Source: Natronomonas sp.
Lineage (GTDB): Archaea; Halobacteriota; Halobacteria; Halobacteriales; Haloarculaceae
Length of the DNA stretch: 13,403 bases
Assembly (NCBI GenBank): GCA_007121575.1
Contig: SKKJ01000006.1
Span: 1-13,403, forward strand
Direction of reading: 5' to 3'
Part shown: in pieces, positions 1 through 7,235 of the stretch
How the letters are laid out: each line of letters begins with the position of its first letter
Position numbering within the stretch: position 1 is the stretch's first letter
Notes under the pieces: model-generated
The model's input: the letters and a program-made list of their open reading frames with translations, nothing else
Told to the model about the DNA's origin: nothing
Databases searched by the model: none
Program-made: the position numbers and the translations under genes

Positions 1-1
1 C

Positions 2-250
2 GAACCGAACGAACACACCGTCACCAGATTCGAAAGTCCGGGAATGACCGGCGAGTTACACTACCACTACTCCGAAACCGACGACGGAACGAGGGTTATC
101 CAACAAGCCGATTACGTGTTCGGTGACTCATTGCTCGAGCGAGTGATCGAGCCGGTCGGCAAGCGATACAACAAACGCCAGTTCAAGAACTCGCTTCAGA
201 CCACCAAGGAACTCATCGAGGCAGAGGCTAAAGCCACAATCAAGGCGTAA
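2..250 (+). CDS. SRPBCC-family protein, C-terminal fragment
   Basis: The reading frame is open from the window edge (codons starting at base 2) to TAA at 248-250, giving about 82 residues. The start lies outside the window; the ATG at 44 is most likely internal because the frame before it reads as ordinary protein. The visible part has a strand with aromatic and His residues (GELHYHYSE), a DGTRV turn, a short strand, then a long amphipathic helix rich in Lys and Glu (near FKNSLQTTKELIEA). That order is typical of the end of the helix-grip SRPBCC / polyketide cyclase fold, whose members bind hydrophobic ligands in a cavity closed by the C-terminal helix. No catalytic residue can be assigned, so ligand and role are unknown. 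The next gene begins about 260 bases downstream, so they need not be co-transcribed. Fold assignment is moderately sure; specific function is not. Confidence 0.6.
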   Translation, partial: EPNEHTVTRFESPGMTGELHYHYSETDDGTRVIQQADYVFGDSLLERVIEPVGKRYNKRQFKNSLQTTKELIEAEAKATIKA

Positions 251-434
251 TCGGGACCGGGGCTCATTCGGTATAGTTCCGTACGCCTTCATCGGCTCCG
301 TTGAGAGATGATGCTTTTCGAGTGGTCTTCGGGATACAGCCTCTATATTCGGCACCGTGGTTCAAACCCATCGCTCGCCAGAGACCTCAACAGAGCCGAA
401 TACGCCTCTGGTGCGCTTCCGCTTCTTTCGAGGA

Positions 435-482
435 GCGTTGGGCCGTGAATATATAGCGTTGGGCGTTGGGCCGTGAATATAT
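435..482. repeat. 20-bp direct repeat, 28-bp period
   Basis: The 20-mer gcgttgggccgtgaatatat occurs at 435-454 and again, identical, at 463-482, giving a 28-base period. A further partial copy (gcgttggg) sits between them at 456-463. Each full copy ends in a gaatatat box, so the duplication has doubled a TATA-like element immediately ahead of the peptidase gene. Confidence 0.9.
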
Positions 483-484
483 TA
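476..484 (+). promoter_or_regulatory. TATA box for S9 peptidase gene
   Basis: The box aatatatta is centred about 28 bases before the GTG at 508, the spacing expected for an archaeal TATA box driving a leaderless transcript that starts at or next to the start codon. A second copy of the box, one repeat unit upstream, is centred near 452. Confidence 0.55.
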
Positions 485-507
485 CCTCCGACACCGACAC
501 CCACGCT

Positions 508-2298
508 GTGTACGAGTACGACATCGAACGGTATCTGAACGTCCGGAGCGCGTTCGGTGCGGCATTTCGTGCGGACGGTTCGATTTCGTTTCGCATGGAT
601 ACGACCGGGACGCCGCAGCTGTGGACGATCGAGGAACCGGGCGGGTGGCCGACACAGCGGACGTTTTACGACGAGCGAATCACGTTTGCGTCGCCCGCCC
701 CCGACCGAATGGAGACGATTTTCGGCATGGACGAGGGCGGCAACGAACGACAGGGGCTGTTTTTGCTCGATGATGTGGGTCGGATCACCGAGCTCACGCC
801 GCCGGATGCGAAACATCGGTGGGGTGGTTGGAGCCACGACGGAGAGCGATTCGCGTTCGCGTCGAATCGGCGCGAGCAGTCGGTCTTCGATATTTACGTC
901 CAAGATCGCGATACGACCGAGCCAGAACGCGTCCTCGAGGGCGATGGGTGGCTTTCGATCGCCGGCTGGAGTCCCGATGACTCGCGCGTGTTGGTTCACG
1001 AATCCCGATCGAATTTTGACAGCGACATCTGCGTTCTCGAGATCGAAACCGGCGAACTGACGTCGCTGACGGATCACGAAGATGACGTCCGGTATCAGAG
1101 CCTCTCGTGGGGGCCTGACGGCGAATCGGTCTACTGCTGTAGCGACCGGGAGTCGGATACGCTCGCGCTCGTCCGGCTGGACGCGGAAACCGGTGCGTTC
1201 TCAACGGTAGATTCCGGTGGCTCGTGGAACATCGACGGCGTCGCGATCGATCAAGAAACTGGACGCTGTGTTTACTCTCGGAACGTCGATGGCTACACGG
1301 AGTTGACGGTCGGCGATCTCACCGGAGACGCCGAAATCGAGCTGTTTTCCACGCCGGACCTTCCCCGTGGCGTCGCTGGTGGCGTCTCCTTCGAGGAGGG
1401 AGCTGAGCGATTCGCGATCACGGTCACGGCCGATACGGTGAACGCGAACGTCTATGTGGTCGATGTCGAAACCGGCGACGCCGAACGGTGGACCGAGGCA
1501 CCGACGGCCGGTATCCCGGAATCGACGTTCGTCGCCGCCGAACTGATCCATTACGAGACGTTTGATGAGCGAAACATCCCCGGGTATCTCTCGATTCCGC
1601 CATCGAATACCGCGGATGAATACCCGGTCATCGTCGATATTCACGGCGGGCCCGAAAGCCAGCGTCGGCCGTCCTATTCGCCGACGAAACAGTATTTTCT
1701 CAACCACGGTTATGCGGTCTTTGAACCCAACGTTCGGGGTTCGACCGGGTATGGTCGGGCCTACGCCGCCCTCGACGATGTCGAAAAGCGAATGAATTCG
1801 GTCGCGGACCTCGAAGCCGCCGCGGCGTGGCTCACTGAGCATCCACGGATCGACGGCGATCGCCTGATCGCGAAAGGAGGCTCCTACGGCGGGTTCATGG
1901 TGCTCGCGGCGCTAACGGAGTACCCGGATCGGTGGGCCGCCGGGATCGATATCGTCGGCATCGCGAACTTCGTGACGTTTTTGGAAAACACCGGTTCGTG
2001 GCGACGAGCGCTCCGTGAAGCCGAATACGGCTCGCTCGAAGACGACAGAGAGCTGCTGGAGTCGATCTCGCCGATCCATGCCGCTGATCGGATCAACGCC
2101 CCGCTTTTCGTCCTTCACGGGGCGAACGACCCTCGAGTCCCGGTTGCGGAAGCCGAACAGATCGCCGAACGCGCGGCAGGGGCGGGCGTTCCGGTTCGCA
2201 CGCTCATCTTCGAGGACGAGGGACACGGGTTTTCGAAACTCGACAACCGGATCGAAGCGTATACCGAAATCGTGTCGTTTCTCGACGAACACGTTTGA
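508..2298 (+). CDS. S9-family serine peptidase (acylaminoacyl-peptidase/DPP-like)
   Basis: A predicted cytoplasmic prolyl-oligopeptidase-family peptidase of 596 residues that would remove N-terminal residues or dipeptides from short peptides; its substrate cannot be read from sequence. Residues 1 to about 335 form a beta-propeller with TolB/WD40-like blades (WSHDGERFAFASN, WSPDDSRVLVHES, WGPDGESVYCCS). About 345-596 is the alpha/beta hydrolase domain. The catalytic triad is visible: nucleophile Ser459 in GGSYGGF, Asp541 in ANDPRVP and His573 in EGHGF. An HGGPESQ loop likely forms the oxyanion hole. I chose GTG 508 because the protein then begins VYEYDIERYLNVRSAFG, close to the usual family start, and a TATA box lies 28 bases upstream. 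The frame also opens at TTG 466, adding 14 residues, but that start falls inside the duplicated promoter sequence. No signal peptide is seen. The family is sure; the start is fairly sure. Confidence 0.92.
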   Translation: MYEYDIERYLNVRSAFGAAFRADGSISFRMDTTGTPQLWTIEEPGGWPTQRTFYDERITFASPAPDRMETIFGMDEGGNERQGLFLLDDVGRITELTPPDAKHRWGGWSHDGERFAFASNRREQSVFDIYVQDRDTTEPERVLEGDGWLSIAGWSPDDSRVLVHESRSNFDSDICVLEIETGELTSLTDHEDDVRYQSLSWGPDGESVYCCSDRESDTLALVRLDAETGAFSTVDSGGSWNIDGVAIDQETGRCVYSRNVDGYTELTVGDLTGDAEIELFSTPDLPRGVAGGVSFEEGAERFAITVTADTVNANVYVVDVETGDAERWTEAPTAGIPESTFVAAELIHYETFDERNIPGYLSIPPSNTADEYPVIVDIHGGPESQRRPSYSPTKQYFLNHGYAVFEPNVRGSTGYGRAYAALDDVEKRMNSVADLEAAAAWLTEHPRIDGDRLIAKGGSYGGFMVLAALTEYPDRWAAGIDIVGIANFVTFLENTGSWRRALREAEYGSLEDDRELLESISPIHAADRINAPLFVLHGANDPRVPVAEAEQIAERAAGAGVPVRTLIFEDEGHGFSKLDNRIEAYTEIVSFLDEHV

Positions 2299-2375
2299 GA
2301 CGGAGTGATTCGACGCGGACAGCTATCAGTCTCGTAACAACAACGGTTTTGCATCCCCCGTACGTATGCGCTGAC

Positions 2376-2972
2376 ATGTATGTCCGGGATGCACGCAATC
2401 GCGACGAAGCGTGGCTGTTGGATCACATCGATTCGATGGGCCTGGACGAAACGGCGTTTCGCTCACGCGATTACGTGATCGCCGTTGACGAACAATCGAA
2501 CACCCGAGCCGGGTTCGGTCGGATCAGACTCCACACCGTCGGTAAGGCGGAGATCTGTGAGTTGACGAGCATCGGGGTGCTCAACGGCTGGCGTGGACAG
2601 GGTGTCGGCGCACACGTCATCGAACGACTCGTCGACGACGCGGAAACGAAAGGGTTCGATCACGTCTACGCGTTGACGAGCACCCACGAGTATCTGACCC
2701 AGTTCGGTTTCGAAGCAGTGAGCGCGGATGCACTCCCCGACGCACTCCGGGAGCGACTGGAAGCCAAACGCGAGATGCTCGACCCCGATGCCGTGCCGAT
2801 GGTCATCGAAACGGATGCGTTCCACATGCCGGATCGACTCCGAGAGCGGTTTAAGACGGCCGCACAGCGCGCCGAATCCGAATCCGATACCGAACCCGAT
2901 CCCGAAGAGATGGCCGAGGATTTCGGTATCGATCCCGATAAAGCGACGTATAAATACGATACCGGCCGGTGA
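2376..2972 (+). CDS. GNAT-family N-acetyltransferase
   Basis: A 198-residue protein of the GCN5-related acetyltransferase fold, which moves acetyl from acetyl-CoA to an amine. The acetyl-CoA-binding motif A is clear: a beta strand (CELTSIGVL) followed by WRGQGVGAHVIERL at about 72-85, matching the Q/R-x-x-G-x-G/A pyrophosphate loop. Motif B follows (DHVYALTSTHEYLTQFGFE, about 95-113), with a Tyr near the usual general-acid position. The C-terminal 30 residues are a very acidic tail, as often seen in haloarchaea. The frame can be opened at TTG 2295, but ATG 2376 is preferred: it gives the natural beginning MYVRDARNRDEAWLL, and a weak TATA-like gttttgc lies about 27 bases upstream. The gene starts 77 bases after the peptidase and may be independently transcribed. 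The substrate could be a protein N terminus, an amino acid or a small amine. Confidence 0.87.
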   Translation: MYVRDARNRDEAWLLDHIDSMGLDETAFRSRDYVIAVDEQSNTRAGFGRIRLHTVGKAEICELTSIGVLNGWRGQGVGAHVIERLVDDAETKGFDHVYALTSTHEYLTQFGFEAVSADALPDALRERLEAKREMLDPDAVPMVIETDAFHMPDRLRERFKTAAQRAESESDTEPDPEEMAEDFGIDPDKATYKYDTGR

Positions 2973-2978
2973 GCCGGT

Positions 2979-3398
2979 TCATCGCTCGAACTGGTGGACT
3001 CGATTGACGGCGACGCGAACCGCCTCCGGGAGTCGATCGATCGTCATCGTCCGCTCGCTCGCCGCATGCGGACCGGATCGCTCGTAACACTCGATAGATT
3101 TCGTCGGCGTGCGTGGATCGGCCGGCTTCAACACGAGCTGTGGTTCCGAAAGCGAACGCCGGAACAAAAGCGTCTCCGCGAGCGGATCAGAGTCCGTCTG
3201 TATGAGATCTGGCTTGGCCGTCCATCCGTCCGGAAGTTCCGCATTGATTCGTTCGAGATCGACGTGATTGACGAGCGTTTCGGTTCGCTCGACGCTGACC
3301 AGCACGCTCTTGTTCGAGTTGAGGTCCGTCTCGGCGTGTCGTCGATTCGTTTGTACAGTTGTCCCCTGCGTCTCGTTATCGCGGTTGTGTTCTCTCAT
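2979..3398 (-). CDS. hypothetical protein, 139 residues
   Basis: I do not recognise this protein. It reads from ATG 3398 to TGA 2979-2981. The first 30 residues are polar and probably disordered (MREHNRDNETQG). A compact region follows (VLVSVERTETLVNHVDLERINAELPDGW begins it), and the protein ends in an amphipathic helix (DRLPEAVRVAVNRVHQFER). No membrane segment, signal peptide or metal-binding motif is visible. It starts 16 bases after the stop of the DUF5658-like gene, so the two probably share a transcript. The frame extends upstream to 3446, but that start would overlap the neighbour by 32 bases. The antisense frame at 2994-3437 is Arg-rich and unlike a haloarchaeal protein, so this strand is preferred. 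A membrane partner upstream might suggest a shared role, but that is only an inference. Confidence 0.6.
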   Translation of the reverse strand: MREHNRDNETQGTTVQTNRRHAETDLNSNKSVLVSVERTETLVNHVDLERINAELPDGWTAKPDLIQTDSDPLAETLLFRRSLSEPQLVLKPADPRTPTKSIECYERSGPHAASERTMTIDRLPEAVRVAVNRVHQFER

Positions 3399-3414
3399 CG
3401 TGTTCGTTGGTCGG

Positions 3415-3903
3415 TTAGGTTCCTCCCGGCGGAATGAGCAGATCACCGAGCATATACGTTACCTGATCGGCGATCAACAGTCCGTTTTGAATGGCGACGA
3501 GCCCGAACAAAAGCGAGAGCGTCGCATAGATCGATGCCTGTGCGAGCAACGCGGTTTTCGGCAACCCGAGCCGTCGCCGGACCTCGATGGCGAATAGCTC
3601 GGCGGCGATGAACGCGAAAAGCACCGTCGCAAAGCCGAGCACCGTCAAGCCGGTAAACAGACCCCATTCAACGAAGATCCAATCCGCGAAGGGATTCGCT
3701 TCGACGATCGTGGGTATGTATTTGACGCCGATGACGGTCGTCACGATATCCGCCGCCTTCGTTCCGACCAACAGACACAGCCCGTAAAACCTGATCGTTC
3801 CATTCAGCCGCCACCACATCGAGTCATCGCCGTCACGCTCTTCTAGCGCTTGGCTTCGCTTTCGGTGAGCCTTTGATCTCCGCTGTGGGTACTTAACTGA
3901 CAT
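3415..3903 (-). CDS. DUF5658-like integral membrane protein
   Basis: A 162-residue membrane protein of unknown function. A basic, cytoplasmic-looking N terminus (about 1-30, with RRSKAHRKRSQ) precedes hydrophobic segments at about 38-60, 77-104 (probably two helices or one long hairpin) and 119-146. The pattern ADIVTTVIGV...IVEANPFADW at about 51-74, an Asp/Thr helix followed by a Glu-Ala-Asn-Pro turn, is what I associate with DUF5658 membrane proteins of haloarchaea. A second possible start is Met29 (3819), which would drop the basic tail. The promoter is likely within the AT-rich block near 3958-3976, about 55-70 bases upstream. The small unknown gene follows after 16 bases. The membrane call is firm; the DUF name is from recall and less so. 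Confidence 0.75.
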   Translation of the reverse strand: MSVKYPQRRSKAHRKRSQALEERDGDDSMWWRLNGTIRFYGLCLLVGTKAADIVTTVIGVKYIPTIVEANPFADWIFVEWGLFTGLTVLGFATVLFAFIAAELFAIEVRRRLGLPKTALLAQASIYATLSLLFGLVAIQNGLLIADQVTYMLGDLLIPPGGT

Positions 3904-4139
3904 GTCGTCGGATTTCGTCTATGCGTCGCTGTGATACACACTCTCTTGCGCGATCCTAGTATATAGATATTTATATGTTCTCGTCAGTTTCCTGCTCGTT
4001 TCCTCCGACATACTTATATATTTTTCCCAGACGGTGCGTCGTCACTCTGTTCAGCGTGGTCGTTTCCTCGCCCCGATACCGGACGTCTCGTTCGCTATCC
4101 GCACGTTCAAGTACGGATCTACCCATGGCGTAGATAGAT
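3904..4139. promoter_or_regulatory. divergent intergenic promoter region, AT-rich
   Basis: This 236-base gap separates the minus-strand DUF5658-like gene from the plus-strand kinase gene. It holds two clusters of TATA-like sequence: 3957-3977 (tatatagatatttatatg), readable on the minus strand as catataaatatc, and 4012-4024 (acttatatatttt) on the plus strand. The first would serve the membrane-protein gene with a leader of about 30-40 bases. The second would serve the kinase with a leader of roughly 95 bases, unusually long for a haloarchaeon. No gene is seen inside. Confidence 0.5.
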
Positions 4140-5030
4140 ATGTCTCTCTCGTCTGAAACTTCGATTCAGATTTTGTATATCGACGACGAATCGGAATTTA
4201 GAGAGTCTATTCCTGAGACGCTTCGTTCCGAATTTGACTGTATCGAAGTCCGGACAGCCGACTCCCCGCGCGATGGACTCGACTATCTCAGAACGGAATC
4301 CGCGACGATCGATTGTCTCGTCTGTGAGTATCACTTCGAGGGAGCCGATACGCTCGATGGGATCGCGTGTCTCGAACGGGTTCGCGAAACGGACGGATCG
4401 TTGCCGTTCGTTTTATATACGAACGATGGAACTGAGGCGGTGGCTCGAACCGCGATCTCGCTCGATGTGACCGAATATCTCGAGAAAAGCCGAGAGCCCG
4501 CCGCTGTCCGAGACCTCGGCGATCGGATCGTCAACGCAGTCACACAGCACCGAGAACGTCGTGTGGCGGACCAAGCACGAACCTGGTTCGACGACCTCCC
4601 GAGGCAACGACGGACTGTCTGTGGATCTTCGACCGAGACTGGGATGAACTCCAGTTCATCTCGGGATACGAGGACGTGTGGGACCGCCCCGTCGACGCGA
4701 TCAAGCACAACCCGACCGATTTCGTGGAGGCGGTCCACCCGGAGGACCGATCGCTCGTCGAACGAACGATGGCTGAGCTATCGAGTGGTTCTTCGATCGA
4801 TTTCGAATTCCGAATCCTCGATGAACACGGTGAAGCGCGATGGATCTGGGCGAAAGGAGAACCGATATGTGACGACAGCGATGATATCATCCGCCTCGTC
4901 GGATTTAGCAGAGATATCACCGAACGAAAAACACACGAGGAAGAGCTCGAAACAGAGCGCGAATTCATCGATCAAGCGCTCGATACGCTCAACGACGTGT
5001 TTTATGTCCTTGGTTCGGATGGCCGATTAG
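4140..5030 (+). pseudogene. receiver-domain 5' part of a frameshifted PAS kinase gene
   Basis: This is the 5' reading frame of a gene that should continue to 7135. Residues 9 to about 135 are a CheY-like receiver: a beta-1 acidic pair in ILYIDDE (Asp15/Asp16), Thr94 in VLYTNDGTE and Lys116 in YLEKS. The residue at the phosphorylation site is Glu63 (CLVCEYHFEG), not Asp, so ordinary phosphorylation there is unlikely. After about residue 154 (near base 4600) the frame stops looking like protein and becomes Arg/Ser-rich. The expected PAS sequence (EATTDCLWIFDRDWDEL) continues in the frame two bases on. The remainder to 5030 is out-of-frame read-through. A lost G (cccgagg in place of cccggagg) would restore one gene of about 998 residues. 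Whether the lesion is biological or a sequencing error cannot be told here. Confidence 0.8.
4590..4615 (+). other. frameshift junction within the receiver/PAS kinase
   Basis: Upstream of about 4600 the receiver reads in one frame (...QARTWFDDLP). From 4601 the PAS domain reads in the -1 frame (EATTDCLWIFDRDW). I see no slippery heptamer that would suggest programmed frameshifting. The simplest explanation is loss of one base in cccgaggc around 4598-4604. Confidence 0.75.
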
Positions 5031-7135
5031 AGCGTTGGAACCGGCGCTTAGAGCAGATAACTGGCCGATCGAGCGAAGAAATTGCGGAAACTTCAGCGAT
5101 CGGTTTCTTTCCGGTTGAAGAACGGGACCGTATTTTAGCCGCAATCAACGAAACGCTGGTGGAAGGACACGCGACGGTCGAAGCGAACATCGAAACGAGC
5201 GACGGCACGTTGATCCCACATGAGTTCACCGGTCGGCGGTTGACGAACGCGGCGGGTGAGGTACTCGGACTCGTCGGGATCGGCCGAAATATCACGACCC
5301 GGAAAGAGCGCAAACGGGAGCTTAAAGAGACGAAATCAAAGTACGAAGCCGTCGTCGAACAGAGCAACGACGGCATCCGTATCGTCCAAGACGGGACCGT
5401 TATCTTCGTCAACGAACGCTTTGCGGAACTCGTCGGGCGACCGAAGGGCGAACTGCTTGGCAAGCCGGCCGATGCGTTCGTCGCACCGGAATATAAAGAG
5501 ACGCTCAACGCACATCGGAAATCGAGACTCAGCGGTGAGGACGGCCCGTCCCCGAATCAGTACGAACTCGAATTGGAAACCACGAGCGGTGATCGCCGGG
5601 CGGTCGAGATCTCTGTCACGAAAATCGAGTATCATGGTGTGCCGGCCTCGTTGTCGATCTTCCGGGATATCGAGGAACGAAAACAGCGCGAGAAACAGCT
5701 CCAACGGAACGTTCGCCGGTTCGAAGCGATGTTCAACGATCCGAACATCCTCGTCGGTCTGCTCGAAACCGATGGGACGGTCATCGATGTCAACGAGACT
5801 GCGCTTTCGTATATCGATCACGAGTTGGATGCAATCGTCGGATCACCACTGTGGGAAACGCCGTGGTTCGACGGTGATGTCGAGCTCAAAACGCGGGTCC
5901 GAGAGTGCATCGAACAGGCGGCTAAAGGCGAATACGTCCCGTTCGAATTCGATCTCACACGGGCGGTCGGGACGAATCTCATCGTTGACGGAGTTTTCCG
6001 TCCGGTGACGGATGAGGCCGGGAACGTGACGTCGCTGTTGATCTCTGATCGCGACGTGACGACCCAACGACAACGCGAAGCCGAACTCGAGTTACGAACG
6101 CACGCGATCGATGAAGCGCCGGTCGGTATCGTGATCACCGATCCGAACGAGCTCGGAAACCCGATTACGTACGTGAACAACGGGTTCTGTGAGCTGACCC
6201 AGTATACCGAAGCGGAGGTGCTCGGCCGCGACTTCGGGTTTTTGCAGGGGCCGTTGACCGAAGACGACTCGAAAGCCGCGCTTAGAGCGGCGATCGACAA
6301 CCGAGAACCGATCACACGGGATATCTTGAACTATCGAAAGGACGGCACTCCGTTTTGGAATAACGTCCAGATCACGCCGGTATTCGATGATTCCGGTGAC
6401 CTACGGCACTTCATCGGATTTCAAACCGATATCACGACCCGGGTCGAACAGGAGCGGCGAACCGAGTTGCTACAGCAGACGCTTCGTCACAACATCCGAA
6501 ACGATTTGACCGTGATCTTGGGTAATCTCGCGTTGATCGAAGACGAGTACGATGACGAACTCGGCGCGGCCCGTGATGCCCGGGAGGCGGCGATTCGGCT
6601 GCTCGAACTGAGCGAATCCGCCCGCCGGATCGAAGCGCACATCAAACAGGCATCGTTCGTTCCGAACGAAGTCGATATCGAGACGCTGATCGCCGACGCG
6701 CTTTCGCCCGTCAACGATTCGTCTGAAACGGTGACGCTCGATACGTCGATCGACGCCGACGCCTCCGTATTGGCTCCGAAATCCGTCTCGATAGCGATTC
6801 GGGAGTTGGTGATAAACGCGATCCGGCACGCGTCGGAATCTGATCCGAACGTGTTCGTCTCGATGGAGACGGGTACCGTGGCGCTTCCACCCGATGACTC
6901 TCGTCGAAGCGTAGTCACCATCCATATCGAGGACCGGAACCCTCCGATCTCGGATCTGGAGCTGACCAGACTCTTCGGTGAAGACGAATCACCCATCCAA
7001 CACGGGACCGGGTTGGGCCTGTGGCTTGTCCACTGGATGGTGACGATGTCCGGTGGATTGATCTCGCACGAACCGGTCGAACCCGACGGAAACAGGATCT
7101 CGATCACGCTCTTGCAAGCGCTTGATTCGGCGTGA
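4676..7135 (+). CDS. multi-PAS sensor histidine kinase (3' frame of broken gene)
   Basis: A soluble sensor kinase part, 819 residues counted from GTG 4676, though matching PAS sequence begins already at about 4601 and belongs to the receiver gene upstream. Order: end of PAS1 (1-85), PAS2 (about 97-212), PAS3 (about 218-335), PAS4 (about 345-465), LOV-like PAS5 (about 474-590), dimerisation helices with phosphoacceptor His605 in LRHNIRNDL, and an ATPase domain (about 690-815) with N box near 710 (ELVINAIRHA) and G2 box GTGLGLWLV near 777. PAS domains usually end in a DIT..K.xE-type linker, seen here repeatedly (DITERK, NITTRK, DIEERK). The G1 box reads EDRNPPIS instead of D-x-G-x-G. PAS5 has GRDFGFLQ where LOV domains have GxNCRFLQ. 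No membrane segment is present, so it probably senses a cytoplasmic signal. If the frameshift is real, GTG 4676 could give a product lacking the receiver and most of PAS1. Confidence 0.85.
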   Translation: MWDRPVDAIKHNPTDFVEAVHPEDRSLVERTMAELSSGSSIDFEFRILDEHGEARWIWAKGEPICDDSDDIIRLVGFSRDITERKTHEEELETEREFIDQALDTLNDVFYVLGSDGRLERWNRRLEQITGRSSEEIAETSAIGFFPVEERDRILAAINETLVEGHATVEANIETSDGTLIPHEFTGRRLTNAAGEVLGLVGIGRNITTRKERKRELKETKSKYEAVVEQSNDGIRIVQDGTVIFVNERFAELVGRPKGELLGKPADAFVAPEYKETLNAHRKSRLSGEDGPSPNQYELELETTSGDRRAVEISVTKIEYHGVPASLSIFRDIEERKQREKQLQRNVRRFEAMFNDPNILVGLLETDGTVIDVNETALSYIDHELDAIVGSPLWETPWFDGDVELKTRVRECIEQAAKGEYVPFEFDLTRAVGTNLIVDGVFRPVTDEAGNVTSLLISDRDVTTQRQREAELELRTHAIDEAPVGIVITDPNELGNPITYVNNGFCELTQYTEAEVLGRDFGFLQGPLTEDDSKAALRAAIDNREPITRDILNYRKDGTPFWNNVQITPVFDDSGDLRHFIGFQTDITTRVEQERRTELLQQTLRHNIRNDLTVILGNLALIEDEYDDELGAARDAREAAIRLLELSESARRIEAHIKQASFVPNEVDIETLIADALSPVNDSSETVTLDTSIDADASVLAPKSVSIAIRELVINAIRHASESDPNVFVSMETGTVALPPDDSRRSVVTIHIEDRNPPISDLELTRLFGEDESPIQHGTGLGLWLVHWMVTMSGGLISHEPVEPDGNRISITLLQALDSA

Positions 7136-7235
7136 TCGAGAGGAGGTTCTCACCGGGGCCGTCATCGACCGAACAGAGGCGATATATATTTAAAGGACAT
7201 ACGCGCTTTTTATTCATACTCGTGGTGTGTAGGGT
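7136..7235 (+). promoter_or_regulatory. intergenic promoter of the 7-TM kinase
   Basis: This 100-base gap has two TATA-like boxes, gatatatatttaaa at 7181-7194 and gctttttattc at 7205-7215. The second is centred about 26 bases before GTG 7236 and suits a leaderless transcript. The first would give a short leader. Confidence 0.5.

Larger units (their letters stand above)
251..507. other. non-coding region upstream of the S9 peptidase
   Basis: No convincing gene lies here. It contains a T-arm-like stretch around 354-377 (GGTTCAAACCC with four of five possible stem pairs) without a matching tRNA 5' half, a chance 46-codon frame at 308-448, and a tandem duplication at 435-482 that carries two TATA-like boxes. 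The right end is the likely promoter of the peptidase gene. Confidence 0.6.

Noticed and set aside
354..377. tRNA gene suggested by GGTTCAAACCC
   Set aside because: Only four T-stem pairs form and no acceptor, D or anticodon arm is found upstream, so no intact tRNA is present.
308..448. 46-codon plus-strand frame upstream of the peptidase
   Set aside because: It runs through the T-arm-like sequence and the repeat, with no promoter at proper spacing and non-acidic composition, so it looks like chance.
343..1077. 244-codon minus-strand frame over the peptidase start
   Set aside because: It is antisense to the S9 peptidase propeller, Arg-rich, with no recognisable domain.
2994..3437. 147-codon plus-strand frame opposite the 139-residue protein
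   Set aside because: It is very Arg-rich and has no neighbour coupling, whereas the minus-strand frame follows the DUF5658-like gene by 16 bases and has balanced composition.
4598..4604. programmed -1 ribosomal frameshift in the kinase
   Set aside because: No slippery heptamer is present, re-pairing of the P-site codon would be poor, and no stimulatory structure is evident; a base loss is simpler.
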